A stretch of DNA of 64,000 bases from Achatina immaculata (GCA_009760885.1 CM019704.1:17337929-17401928), one strand, 5' to 3'; counted from the stretch's first letter, positions 47,816 through 59,740 are shown. Notes: generated by a model not told the origin, from the letters alone. Program-made: numbers and translations.

Positions 47816-47958
47816 ATAAATGCCTTGTATGACGAGCCTATCTTTTGTATGTGGAGGTCGTATTTGGCGTCTATGAAAGGCTCTGTGGTTGAGTACCCTT
47901 GCGTGACAGCTACGACTCCGGCGAGATCTTGGAAGTCATAGTGATTGGCTATTCTCAC
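47816..47958 (-). CDS. Syn: synapsin, alternative 143-bp C-domain exon (version B, proximal)
   Basis: The exon lies between acceptor CCCTGTGTAG and donor GTAAGT. It encodes [20 protein letters not shown], then [20 protein letters not shown] and GSSYKAF plus AT of a split Met codon. It corresponds to vertebrate VKVDNQHDFQDIASVVALT...YKAYM in the middle of the C domain and keeps the D-A-K-Y-D core. It is phase 0 in and phase 2 out, so ATG forms with the next exon and gives the canonical ...[12 protein letters not shown]. This version is closest to the usual synapsin wording ([17 protein letters not shown]). A homologous exon of identical length and phase lies 9.4 kb further upstream at 57356-57498. 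Confidence 0.96.
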
Positions 47959-48310
47959 CTACACAGGGGCGACAAGGAAGGAAATTAAACGAGTGCCTGG
48001 TTATTTAACACCCCGATAATAGCCAGGAAGAGCGATCAGTTCTTGTCCCGTTATGTAGTCTTTGGGTCAAGCACCCCACATTAATTAAAGTGCTGTTTTT
48101 TTTTTAAAGTTCATTTCTTTCTACTGTTTCTTTCCGCTCATTCCTTCATATACCTGTCAATATTTGTCAATCATAATATGTATACCAGTTTTCCACTGCC
48201 CGCTGAATATTGCTCTAAGGTTGAAAAATTAAGGTCGCTTACCGACAGCAGCCTCCACAGAATGTGCAGGATGGGTTTTATTTTAGAATCCCGGACCTTA
48301 CTGCGCAAGA

Positions 48311-48872
48311 CTGGTTATTCCAGCCTTCCTCAACCTTTCCGCCCTGGCGGAACCCTTGGAATATTTTTTATTCTTGAATTCAAGCGGAATTCCCGGATTA
48401 AATTATCTACTGCAGCTCATTTTCTGCTTTATATATTCCCTAATCCTCCCCTCCTCCCAGGTTTCACTGCCATAGTCTCTTCCCCCCCCCCCCCCATTCC
48501 AACCATAAAATATACCAGTTCTAATAAAGTCACTAGTATAGGCAGAAAACCAAAATGTTTCCCTCATTTTTAGTTCATCCAGTTTAGACCATCGCCACCG
48601 CCGCCCGAAGAGAAGAATAATAAACGTATAGTATACAAAATGTTAATCAAGTATAGCTTGCCAATTATTGCGTGTGCAAGAGTAGAGGTCTTTTTCCTTG
48701 TGTAGAGCTAAACATGACTTTTCAACCAACAACATCGAGACAGAAGCCCTGCGATTCCATGAGAAGCGCCTAGGATGAGTTGTTGTTGTTGTTGTTTTCC
48801 TCCTCATCCACGATCTCTGGCAGATCCCCTGCAGATCCGCCACGGAGTCCGGGCTGAGAAACACTTGGTTAT
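48311..48872. mobile_element. hAT-like MITE, longer type
   Basis: The left end is CCAGCCTTCCTCAACCTTTC. The right end, reverse complemented, is CCAAGTGTTTCTCAGCCCGG. It includes a C-run near 48483 and the block shared with 11440-11745. The left part resembles 7661-8040. Confidence 0.6.
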
Positions 48873-49948
48873 TCGACCCTGTGTTTCCCGGATGAGAACT
48901 CAGAACACACAGACACGTCATCGCTTTCAGCTTGTAGACTTTCGTTTGGCTCCGTCTACTCAATGATACTTCATAACCAGCAGGTAAAATACCAGAAGCC
49001 ATCTTCTTTTGTAATCTGGGGTTGAACTTTATATACCGAAGATTACTACACATCTTAAGCATTATTTGGTTAGAAATTGCACATTGATTTCTCTTTTACC
49101 GGAGAACAAACAATGTAGCTTCGTTAGAAATATTCAAGATCATACAGTTGTCTTTAATTTTTTTTAAACTCCAGGTTATTAGAACGTCATATGAGCTAAT
49201 GGTAGCATTTATCAGTTATTTCTGATGTTTAGATAATACGCCTTTAAAAAGAAAGATTAAAGTTCTCTCCAGCGGACCGTACTTGAGCAGGGTAACATGT
49301 AGAACATGCTGTTTGTTCCTAAGTGCAGCATGTTCATCCACCCTATGCAAATGATGAGATCAAAGGAATATGACCGATTAATGTAACGAAAGCCGCCAAT
49401 TTAGCACAATGGAAAGGAGGAGACTTGCGTATAGTAAAGTTACAGACCATGGCGTTTATTATTGGTCTTCAGGAAAAAAAGTCGACAAAGTACTTTAGAC
49501 GTGAATGAAAAAAAAAAAACTTGTAAGAGAGTAATTATTACTAGAATAACGCTCAAGCAGGATTCACTGGAGAGATATCTGGCTTTTTTTCCAAATGGCA
49601 AATGATTTGAATATTTAAGAATAACTAAAATCACGCTAATTCTCTTTACTATTTTTCTTCCTTGTAAGTGGAAAGTTTTTTCTGTACCATAAGATTTACG
49701 TGTTCTCAGTCATTGTAACGTGACATCAGAAACGCGGCCAGAGTTACCAGAACAGTATTAGTGTCAGTGTTAGACTTCCTTAGAGAAGACCTCAGTGCGT
49801 TCTTCTGTGCGCATTCAGTAGATTCCGCCAAACACACAAATATACAGTAGCAGTAAGTAACTGCGGCAAACATGTTAATAAAAGTATTACTGTTTGAAAT
49901 ATAACGTAATAAAAAGTATTACTGTTTGAAGTATAACGTAAGTGGAAA

Positions 49949-49949
<1 letters not shown>
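48873..49949. other. intronic sequence, nothing recognised
   Basis: AT-rich sequence. A 39-bp direct duplication (GTATTACTGTTTGAA.TATAACGTAA) lies at about 49880-49940. Confidence 0.45.
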
Positions 49950-49997
<48 letters not shown>

Positions 49998-50160
49998 GGA
50001 TCTTAAGTGCCCAGGGCACACGGGGCTTCCGCAAGGGTTTTCCACAAATGCCTGCCCTTTACCTTTTTCCGCCTTTGTCCAGGTAAGCCTTCTATTGCTC
50101 AACATCCTCTCTGTTCTTCTCCATGTTGCATTTGTTTTATCCCTTGCTTCTGCTTCTGTA
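49950..50160 (-). mobile_element. RTE-like 3' end with (GA)n tail, third copy
   Basis: On the minus strand it shares MLSNRRLTWTKAEK and CTTGCGGAAGCCCCGTGTGC...GGGCACTTAAGATCC with the 3' ends at 8317 and 14744. It then runs into a (GA)n microsatellite. Frameshifts are present and no target-site duplication was found. Confidence 0.85.
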
Positions 50161-52159
50161 GCAGTCTGATGGGTTTTTTTTAAAAACCGGATAGGGTTGC
50201 TGGCCCTATGCCGAACCCTCCTTAGTCGCCTTTTACGATCATGCGTGGTAGGCTACAGTGGTCCTATTCTTTGCATCCCAGGCATGTGCCCAGGTCCCGG
50301 GAAATTTATGGTAGGAGAAAAAATTAAAAAACCCTCTCAGTTTTCAGCATATAACCCAACGGTCCCACCAGAAATTGTCTCTACAACAGAGCATTTAATC
50401 ATCACAATAAGGTGCCAAGCTGGAAGTCAATGACCGTCGTGCTTCCATACAGGTCTCAACCCGTGATATTTTCCGTCAGTTCAGTCAGGTGACGTTTTAT
50501 CACAACATCATGTTAGACTGTCTCGGTCTTTCACTGCCTCTCTTTTTATGTATCTCTTCTGTTATCATGATATTTTCATGACTTTTTTCGTCCCATTAAA
50601 TGCCTAATGGATATGGCTTTTCTCTTTAATGATCTAATTAAGTTCATTCTTCGCTGGCTTTTATTGAATACTCCTCGTTCGTCGTCTTAGCTGTCTGAGA
50701 TGATCATTATTCTAAGAAACCACATCTCTGAGATGATCATTATTCTAAGAAACCACATCTTTGCTAGTGATCTCCGCATTGGTCTGTTTGACGTCCACAA
50801 TTCATTTCATGAAGCAGGAAGCCTAGTCTAAACATTTTTTAAAAACTCGTTTTCTTATATTCAGTGACAAATGTGTTATAAAAGATGTTTTCATGTTTTT
50901 AAAACCTATTTTGTCCGGGCATGCTATCATTTCTGATAAGTATTTTTCCGCTTCATGTTTTTAGTGCGTCCAAGTATGTGAATGTCTTGTCTCGATGTCT
51001 CTCCACTTACTTTAACATTGCATTTTGATAGGTTCTTCTTCTGTTATATAACCATAGTTTCTGTTTTCTTGTTTGCTCGGTGTGAGTCTCTTCTGCTCAC
51101 TACTGTCATTACTATATCTAATAATTTCATTTTTGGCTATTCATACTGTATCGTATGCATATTATAGACTGTAATATATGTAGTCTCCAACTCGAATATC
51201 CCTGGTTTATTTTTTTTAATTGTTCTCATGATACTTTCACTGTGCATGGAGAGGGAATCAATTTACGATATAAATTACATAAAGGAAAAAAAAACAAAGC
51301 AAATGGAAATACGGAGAAAGAGCGGAACATATTTGTATTCATCTTCATAGTTCTTACTATAAACACTTTTAATAATTCTTGTATTTTTAAATTTGAAAAA
51401 GTTGAATATTTTTGCACCGAGATCAACAAGTCAGTGAGAACTGATTAAATTTAGACCTGTATGAAATTTAGGGAGCTGTTAGGGGGACATTATTCCTCAA
51501 GGGACATGCTAATGAATGAAATCTAGAAACTGAAGATATAAATTCAAGAAGCTCTTCAGACAGAAAGGGCAGACAATACGCTAGATTTATGCGTAGACCA
51601 ACAGATTTATACGTTGTTAATAACGTTTTGATGTGAGGGTTTATAAATTCTCATAATCAGCATAAGATGCAGTGTTGAGACTCAACATACTAAGTCGTAA
51701 GAGCAGAAAATTATTAGTTGCCTCCCGTATTTAACTTTTTAACTCAGACAACTGGGGAAAAAAACATTCTGAAATCACAGACACAACTTTAAGTCTGTGG
51801 TTCAATTATGTCTTTTTGTGCCATGAAGGCTTCTGATAATCTTGTGACATCTTGAGGGTCACTTATCAGAAAACTGTGAACACTGCACTCTTTTTTTTCC
51901 CATGTCAGTGGTTTGTGTCTCGATTCTAGTCAAGACCACTCCAGCCACTCCATCTGTTTAAAGAAACAGAACAAACGAAAGAACACAGAATATTAGCTAT
52001 CTAGCTCTACTTTGGCACTGAGGAAGGAAAAGCGCAGTGCTGAGAACATTAACCTCTAATGTCCCAGTCGATAAAAGAAAATAAGGCACCAGAAACATAT
52101 AACTTAAAATGCTTCCATTTCTACGAAGATACACTCACATACACATATGCATATATAGT
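50161..52159. other. intronic sequence with minor repeats
   Basis: It contains a 38-bp tandem duplication (GAGATGATCATTATTCTAAG) near 50697-50762. A 25-bp remnant of the 10313-11385 element end lies at about 51497-51521 (AAGGGACATGCTAATGAATG). No gene is supportable. Confidence 0.5.
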
Positions 52160-52440
52160 TTCACAGAGTAAGGTATAAAGAGACAGGTAAGTTAGATAAA
52201 GCACTGAAGAGAAATCCTAGACCAACAGAGTAAAGTATAAAAGAGACGGGTAAGTTAGATAAAGCATTGAAGAGAAATCCTAGACCAACAGAGTAAAATA
52301 TAAAAGAGACGGGTAAGTTAGATAAAGCATTGAAGAGAAATCCTAGACCAACAGAGTAAAGTATAAAAGAGACGGGTAAGTTAGATAAAGCATTGAAGAG
52401 AAATCCTAGACCAACAGAGTAAGTTCCACAAGGAGGAGTA
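52160..52440. repeat. 63-bp tandem repeat
   Basis: About 4.5 copies of a unit containing GAGTAAAGTATAAAAGAGAC, GGGTAAGTTAGATAAAGCAT and TGAAGAGAAATCCTAGACCA. Confidence 0.95.
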
Positions 52441-53339
52441 AGTTAGATAAAGTATCAGGAGGAATACAAATTGTCTAGATTAGAAAAGACAGAAACTGTG
52501 AAGATTATCTTAAACTATTTGGGGGGAAAGTGTCAAAATTTAGGTGGAGTAATCTCGAAACAAGGATTGAATGGAAAAAAATACATGTCTCAGATGGAAG
52601 CTATAGAAAGGCATGCTGGACAGGTTAAGAAAAAAACAGAAGTACTCGGCTGTGATTCTTAAGAGCAGCTCACAGATAACTGAAATAAAAGAACGGCAAG
52701 GACAAAAAACATCTCAGGACACGCTGACATTCGAGATATTTTGAGACTTCTTGAATAAAAGACCCCGTGACTGAAAATAAAAGGAAGTCGACTTACTCCA
52801 GAAGCTGGGTCGATCTCGAGAACTTGGGACTTTCAGTTCGTGGTGTTGAATGTCTCCAGTTGGAATTCCGAGTTCGGTCTTTACTCCATTTGTCCAGGCA
52901 GGCCAGTGCTTCCAGCTCCATTAACTGTTCTTGGTGCGAGTCCCAAGAGACTAAACGAATTACTCGAGGAACCAGACGGAATGTACGATCACACAATCAA
53001 ACTAACCATTATACGCCCACAAGATAGGGATCAGGATGGGCCATGTGGCAACAATAACTGTGTATGTTATGTCAAAATGTTAATGAATAATAAATATATT
53101 GCGCGCTATACTGACTTCTGTACTGGTTTGGGTAGGTTTACGAAAGTTAGCTTAGGATCTTCATTTTTCATTCTGATGCAGTTTTCACGAAGCTATATGG
53201 TCTCTTCCTTGTCTTCTCTTGTCTTGCCTTAAATCTACTTGGAACTGCCAGCTGGTGTTCTTTGCAGCCGATGCTGTGAAGTTTTTGAGGCACAGAATCG
53301 TATCGATGTGGAAGCAGGTTATGTCAGTTTGTTTTTTTT
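52441..53339. other. intronic sequence, nothing recognised
   Basis: Open frames at 52793-53232 on both strands have no recognisable motif. I do not call them genes. Confidence 0.45.
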
Positions 53340-53572
53340 ACTTCTAGAGTGTAGCTAAAAATCAGAGGGTGGGCCATACGAGTGCTTCTTTCAGCAGACT
53401 CCACCGCCATGAGGACTACGACGATCACTGTCCCGTTTGCTAGGCTAAGCCTGTTACTGGGGGCGCCAACGGGGAGGTGGGACAGGGTCTTGGTCAGCGA
53501 TAGCTCGCTAGCCCTGATGCCAGCATGTCATATATAAATCGCTGGTTGCCAAAAAGGAGCAGTGTCTTCGCC
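53340..53572. repeat. interspersed repeat, inverted copy of 37845-38060
   Basis: Its reverse complement contains GCTGACCAAGACCCTGTCCC, CTCATGGCGGTGGAGTCTG and GGCGAAGACACTG, as in 37845-38060. Confidence 0.75.
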
Positions 53573-53859
53573 ACAAATCCTTAACACATCCCTTAGTTTA
53601 CAGCAACTTATAACAGCAGTTTTATACTGCTTTTTTTTTAAACAGCTCATATTATGACCTTCACATAACCGGACATCACCAAATTTTATCTGAAGCTCAT
53701 TCATTCTTAACCTAGATGCCGCGTGACACCGTGTTGGAATCTTCTGTTATGTTGTCTTTTATGTGCCTTTTGACCATGTCTGCTTGATGTATTACTCGTA
53801 TCTGTCAGATCAGTCTGCTCTTGTATTTCAAGAAATACCAGCATGTTATAGGAAATAAT

Positions 53860-54121
53860 TGTAAGTGTATAATTTCTCTTTATCTAAACGCTCATCTCCA
53901 CAAGATAAATGCTGTACCAACAGCCAAATGCACGTGCCAGAAAGGTCCCCAAACACATACTACAGACCTACACCATAAAAGAGACCCCAGTGCCCAGGTA
54001 TAACCCCGAGAGAGAGGCACGTAAGGAGAAACTCTGGGGTTCCTACGAAGTCCGCCTACTGACAACTGGGCTCATAGAGGCAACCGGACTTCCTATTAGA
54101 AAGCCAAGCAAACGAAACTGA
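53860..54121 (+). pseudogene. C-terminal zinc-knuckle end of a non-LTR retrotransposon
   Basis: Two frames together read AHLHKINAVPTAKCTCQKGP followed by NPEREARKEKLWGS and LTTGLIEATGL. This is the CxC...H...C plus LW/TGL ending seen after RNase H in some Jockey-like elements. It is frame-broken. A related end lies at 60740-61010. Confidence 0.65.
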
Positions 54122-55096
54122 AGACAGAAAAAGTTCTCTAAATCAGTAAGAACACAGAAGACCAACTGCGCCCTCAGACTTTACGAAGTAAAAGTATTTA
54201 ACAAAACCGGATGTGATATAGTCTCATTTATTTAGAGTGTGATACTTTTAGCTTGTAAGATTTTCTAAAATCACCACGAATTATCTTAGCGATCACAAAC
54301 TACAAGTATGAGTACTCCACACAATGTGTGAACAAAGGCTTAAATTTTAGTAAGAGTTTTAATGAAACTAAATTTATATTTTCCCCACCAGAATTCAAAT
54401 TATTCTAAACGTACTCCAGGAAACCAGGTTAAAGCCCTTGAATGTAGTTTGCCAAGAGAAAGACCCATTATACCAATTTGTATAAATGGTTCTAATGCGC
54501 TCCATACACCGTGAATACTTACCCCAGTTATTTTCTACACGATTTTAACCCATTTGCTCCCTTGAATTTTACAACCTGTAATTTTGCGTATTTTCACAGC
54601 GTATTGAAAATTGCATTAATCTACTACCTTTTAAATTGGAAAATCCAGACTGCGGTCTTCTGGGCATTGGTTTCAGTATTAGTGTATTCTGCACAGCGAC
54701 TTTTTTACATAAATAAATATATACGAATAACACACGTTGTGTTTAAACAATGGCATTTCTTGAATATCAAAGAAAGATTCATCACAGCTCTTGGGAAAAG
54801 GCGAAGTTTTTTTTTCATATTTCAGACGCTGGGGAGCTAGACCCATCTACTAATGTGGGATCTTGGTTTAGTTCGTAAAAGTTTCGTTTACACATAATGG
54901 ATTCTTGTATAGCTCATATCCAGTGATATTTGACATGAGTACGCAAAATAAAGCTTAATACACTCTAAGCTGGATCTAAAGAGCTGTGAATGTGAATCAG
55001 ATAGCATTTGCAAAACGTGTTGTAAAATATTAAGATTATTGGCATTAGGTGACGGGATGAAAAGAAAAGTCATGGAAAAATAAAGGCTTGGGGGGG
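54122..55096. other. intronic sequence, nothing recognised
   Basis: AT-rich DNA. A G-run begins near 55089. Confidence 0.45.
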
Positions 55097-55149
55097 GGGG
55101 GCCGGGACGGCTTCTATTTATTATCTAAACAAAAGAAAAAAAAACAAAA

Positions 55150-56205
55150 GGCAAACAGTCAGTGTACAGTTAGAACAAATGCAGGACACTCTGAAGCATT
55201 CATCATAAAATCTGGAGTGAGGCAAGGCTGTGTACTATCTCCCTTACTATTCATAACATACATTAACAACATCTGCAAAAAGGCTTACATATAACTTGTA
55301 CATAGAAAACCTCCACGACAAAGCTGCCCAACCCAAGAAAGAATGCTGATAAACCCATAACACCTTCCAGAAGACATACGTAATAGGAGGACCATAAATG
55401 AACTTCTTTTTTTTTTGCTGATGATCAAGAACTTATAGCCACATCAGACAAAAAAAGACCTACAAAAGCATATAGATAATTTAGCAAGGGCATGTAAAAG
55501 CCACATGAAGATGTTCTGAAAAAACAGACGTCATGACTATAGCAAGAGAAGAAATTCAAACAAAGATCTTCCTAGACAACCAGCCACTGAAACAAGTGAA
55601 AGATTTCAAATACCTAGGCAGCATAATATCATCCTCAGGGAAAACTGACGTTGAGATTGTGAACAGATGCAATAAAGCAAATCAGGTCATCGGACTAATG
55701 ACTCCTTTACTGAAAAACAAATACACCACAACACTAAACAAAAAGGGCACTGTACAACACAGTTTTCCTCCCAGTTCTATGCTATCAATGTCAAACATGG
55801 AAATTGACGGCCAAGAACAAAAGAAAAATCATCACGACAGAAATGAGATGTTTAAGGAGAATACTAAATGTGACAAGAAAAGACCAAATAAGAAATGACA
55901 CTATCATGGCAAAAGGCTGGAGTAACACCAGTATTACATTATATCCAGATACAGCAAGTCAAATGTTTTGGCCATGTTACACGGTTACCACCAGCTAGTA
56001 CTATCACAGACAACATTCACACTAAGATTTGTAGGTAGCAGAGGAAGAGGGCACCCACGCAGGAGATGGAGAGAGGAAATTACAAAAGCATTAAATATCC
56101 CATTATATGAAGCAAATCGTCGAGCCCTACCAAGACGTCTATTTGTCCCCTCAACACCGAAAGGTATATGAGGTAGGAGACAAGACAAGACAAGACAAAA
56201 GGTTA
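55150..56205 (+). mobile_element. non-LTR reverse transcriptase relic with (ACAAG)n tail
   Basis: It reads VRTNAGHSEAFIIKSGVRQG and CVLSPLLFITYINNI, then FFFADDQELIATS (palm, ADD). The thumb follows as FKYLGSIISSSGKTDVEIVN and RCNKANQVIGLM, then RKIITTEMRCLRRILNVTRK. The end reads FGHVT, GRGHPRRRW, EANRRALPRRLFVPSTPKGI and a short ACAAG repeat (56182-56200). Several stops and frameshifts make it a pseudogene. Confidence 0.85.
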
Positions 56206-57355
56206 CACAGTGGAAAAGGTCTCAGTGGAATTCCTCATAGGGCCCTACATTCCTTACTCCACGCCTGTGAGATACAAAGTCTCTTGACAAAATTAAGTGC
56301 AGAGTTTTGCAGGATGTGAAGTTACGGTTTTGATGGTCACTGTAACATTCACTGTTGTGAAGGATAATAATGTAACATTCACTACATTTTTGAAGTATGT
56401 AGGTAGGTTGTAGTTAAATGTCCACTTTTTGTGGAAAGGAGTGTAATTTTAAATTCCGTCATGAGATAAGTTTTTTTTTTCTTCCAGATATTCCAATAGA
56501 GGCATGGTTTCAGCTCACACTATTGACCACTGGCATCCGATGCCAAATTATGAAAACAGAAGAAAAAAATTCAGTGTGAGTCAGAATGTCTTGTCATATA
56601 TTTTTCAGTGGCTACGTTTCTAGATTTATGACAACTTTTTTTTTTTTTGGAGTCGCCCTCGTATCTGAATGAAAGACGAGGCAAAACAGAGTACACTACA
56701 ACATACGCAAGCCTGTCAGTGTCTTAAATGACGGGGAAAAAAAGACATTGTCACTGAAAAATCTGTGCTACGAACATGGATATAAATCTGAGATGACAGA
56801 AAGCCAATGTAAAAATCTTCGGGTCCGCAAGGCTAAAAGTAATAACAGCTTCCGACAAGCACAATCCAGAGTGTGTGACTATGCTTTATATTATATTACA
56901 AAAGGCAATAACAAGCTTTATCTATTAGAAAATTTAATATCCAGGTTTATCATTTGCAACAGATAACAACAACAACAAAAAAGTAAGAGGAGAGAACACG
57001 TAATACTACTGGTATTTGTGAGGAAGGAGACATTTAACTTGAAGGAAATTAACAATTAGTAAATAATTTATTAAAATTCCAGCAAAATACTCTACTGAAA
57101 ATAAAATACCTTTAATTACTATACGTTTGAATAAAATTTGCTAGAAAAAAATTCAATGGATAATGTATAAATTCTTTAAAAAAGAAACATTTAAATATAC
57201 ACCAAACATCGAAACGTAGTGAGGCAAATCAGGAAACTGGTAACATTTATAAATGAGAAAAATAACATACAAGCACGCGAAGAAATTTTTAAAAAATATA
57301 AAAAGACAAAATCCGCCTCTGTCCATACTGTTCGTGACCCTAAAAATAGACTCAC
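56206..57355. other. intronic sequence, nothing recognised
   Basis: AT-rich intron immediately downstream, in the transcript, of exon 57356-57498. Confidence 0.45.
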
Positions 57356-57498
57356 AGGTAAGCCTTATAACTGGTTCCTATTTTGTGCAAATGAATGTCG
57401 TATTTGCTGTCGACGAAGGTTTCTGTAGTAGCGTACATTGTCGTCACTGCCACAACACTGGCCAGGTCTTGAAACGTGTGGGCGTCGTCAACTTTAAT
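57356..57498 (-). CDS. Syn: synapsin, alternative 143-bp C-domain exon (version A, distal)
   Basis: The exon lies between acceptor TTTAATGTACATCAG and donor GTGAGT. It encodes IKVDDAHTFQDLASVVAVTT, then MYATTETFVDSKYDIHLHKI and GTSYKAY plus CT of a split Leu codon. It aligns without gaps to exon 47816-47958: 27 of 47 full codons encode identical residues, and the FQDLA, VVAVT, TTE, KYD and KIG motifs are shared. It has the same length (143) and the same phases. Differences cluster at the N-terminal end (DDAHT versus ANHYD) and in ATP-fold positions (ETFVDS versus EPFIDA). The frame is open, and the splice sites are good apart from a rather weak polypyrimidine tract. The simplest reading is a tandemly duplicated, mutually exclusive exon. 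A fragment of a second synapsin locus is less likely, because no second set of neighbouring exons is visible. Confidence 0.92.
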
Positions 57499-57819
57499 CT
57501 GATGTACATTAAAGTTCAAGTGTCATCTTTTTTAAAAACGTTATTAATACTCCGTCACAATCATACATCCAGCGTCATTATGAAACTTATATGTAAATTA
57601 TAATGCAGAGTTTGCACATGACCTTAAAAGGACTGCCTAATGGACTCTATAAGCTAAAAGGCCAAACGACTAGAAACCAAGTCTTCTGTTCTGTTTTGTA
57701 AATTTGAAATTTCTTTTTTTCCCCACATAAAAAAAAAATTATCATTGCTGAGGTATGCGCTTTTCTTATTTTCAGAGAATTTCGGGGCGTTATATTTCTG
57801 CTATGAATGGAAGATAAAT

Positions 57820-58040
57820 ATAGAAATGGCGAGGCCACATACTACGTATGATAAAAACCAAGACCCTATACCGCCTTGACTTGGACGCCTCACACTGGGG
57901 ACATGGAGATGTGCAATACAGGAAGAACAAATGGAAGCTGGAAAGAGGGTTTGAGGTATTCCGACTTGCTCAAGACAGGGTTGGCTGGAGAATCTTTGTT
58001 GATGTCTTATACTCCCTTGAGAGTACAGAGGACTGATGAT
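57820..58040 (+). mobile_element. RTE-like 3' end, strongly degenerate
   Basis: It reads WRGHILRMIKTKTLYRLDLD, then KNKWKLERGFEVFRLAQDRV and GWRIFVDVLYSLESTED with a stop. This parallels the GHVLR...W.R.....DR..WR..V..L ending of RTE-like proteins. The tail is GATGATGCTGA. Confidence 0.6.
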
Positions 58041-58474
58041 GCTGACATTTCTGCTACCCTAAAAGTTATCTGTACTGGAAAAAAACATGCGTATTGAAAT
58101 TCTAAATCTCAACAGCTGAGTGTAATATAAAAACTGGAGGACCTAATTCTAACTTACGTCTTAAACCTCGACTACAATGAATGAGAGATGATAATGAAGA
58201 ATGTCTCATCCATTAACTCTTTCACTTCAAAGCAACACTGGCAATGCTGGTAGATTTTGGACACTTATGCCAATCAATGCTCAGATCTATATTTAGGCAA
58301 AGTCTAATTAAAGGTAGCACATTTCTAACGTTCTTTCAGTTTCTTTCTACCAAAATTTCTCATCAAAATTTATTCTGGTAGATCATGGAAATGACTTTAG
58401 GAGTGAAAGAGTTCAGCTTCAAGCTAAATATCTATAGATCAAAACCATTTATTATATCTGCTCAATTCAGAACT

Positions 58475-58536
58475 GTTATTATTATTATTATCATTATTAT
58501 TATTAGTAGTAGTAGTGGTGGTGGTGGTGTTGGTAA

Positions 58537-58598
<62 letters not shown>

Positions 58599-58600
58599 AT
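58475..58600. repeat. (ATT)n/(AGT)n microsatellite
   Basis: ATT units, then GGT, then about 20 AGT units. Confidence 0.95.
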
Positions 58601-58916
58601 ATAACATTTCGTATTTTCTGAGCTATCTGTTTGCTGTCCTCAGTATCTGCTTACAGCGGTTCCAATCAATCGTTCATCAAATGTATTTCACGAGTTTTTG
58701 CTTTCCTCGCTTCTTCCTCCTAGGCCATTTGTTCTACTTTCTGACACGTACGCACGTAGTCTGTCGGGAGATGAGGTTGTACTGTCTGGTCTTCAGTTTC
58801 GGGAACTAGAGATTCAGCTCTACATGTAGGACCTCGTCAGTGCTGTTATAATTTCTCTCTGGGTAAAGAAGTGATTATTTTCTGTATAAAACAGTAGATC
58901 TATATTGTAGAACTCC

Positions 58917-59285
58917 TTACATGACTGTAGATTTTGTGTAACTCCTTACATGACTGTAGATTTTGTGTAACTCCTTACATGACTGTAGATTTTGTGTAAC
59001 TCCTTACATGACTGTAGATTTTGTGTAACTCCTTACATGACTATAGATTTTGTGTAACTCTTTACATGACTATAGATTTTGTATAACTCCTTACATGACT
59101 GTAGATTTTGTGTAACTCCGTACATAACTATAGATTTTGTGTAACTCCTTACATGACTATAGATTTTTTGTAACTCCGTACATAACTATAGATTTTGTGT
59201 AACTCCTTACATGACTATAGATTTTGTGTAACTCCTTACATGACTATAGATTTTGTGTAACTCCTTACATGACTATAGATTTTGT
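58917..59285. repeat. 30-bp minisatellite
   Basis: About 12 copies of TTTTGTGTAACTCCTTACAT plus GACTATAGAT, with a G/A variant (CTGTAGAT) in the first half and a CCGTACATAAC variant in the middle. Confidence 0.95.
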
Positions 59286-59571
59286 GCTTGGTTTCATCTT
59301 TTAACTTCCTGTAAAAGATCTGCAGCGTTATGTGTCCTAAAAGATGTAGGAGGGAGCAGTCATCTGAAGCTAGACTTTACACCAGTTTGTTGTTTTGATG
59401 TCTGTCATGTCTTGATGCCTGCGCATGCTTTTTTTTCCTCAGATAATTATAATTTTTATTATTGTTTATTGTAGTTTTCTTCCATTGTGCTTCTGGTACG
59501 TTTAATATTGTTTTACTTTTAAATTTTAATAAGTGGAATTCAGATCAGTGCAATAATAATAATAATAATAA

Positions 59572-59740
59572 TAAAGGTAATTAGGGTAAAACTCCCGTTT
59601 CCATGTCATTAAGGCATATTGGGGATACAGTTTTATATCTGCATTTCTAAGACCTTCGGCACATGAAAGTGTGATGTGGTCAGTATCGCACCTGGCCGTA
59701 TTTATCTTCCCAGATTTCTCTGGCACCCATTTTTAGAGAC
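59572..59740 (-). mobile_element. tRNA-headed SINE, copy 4, lacking the tRNA head
   Basis: On the minus strand it begins in the body (AAAATGGGTGCCAGAGAAAT) and ends AAACTCC...ACCTTTA. It is bounded by (AAT)n at both sides (about 59552-59571 and 59742-59771). It is 5'-truncated. Confidence 0.85.

Noticed and set aside
52793..53232. Overlapping frames on both strands of 67-130 codons
   Set aside because: No motif, splice support or repeat family was recognised.
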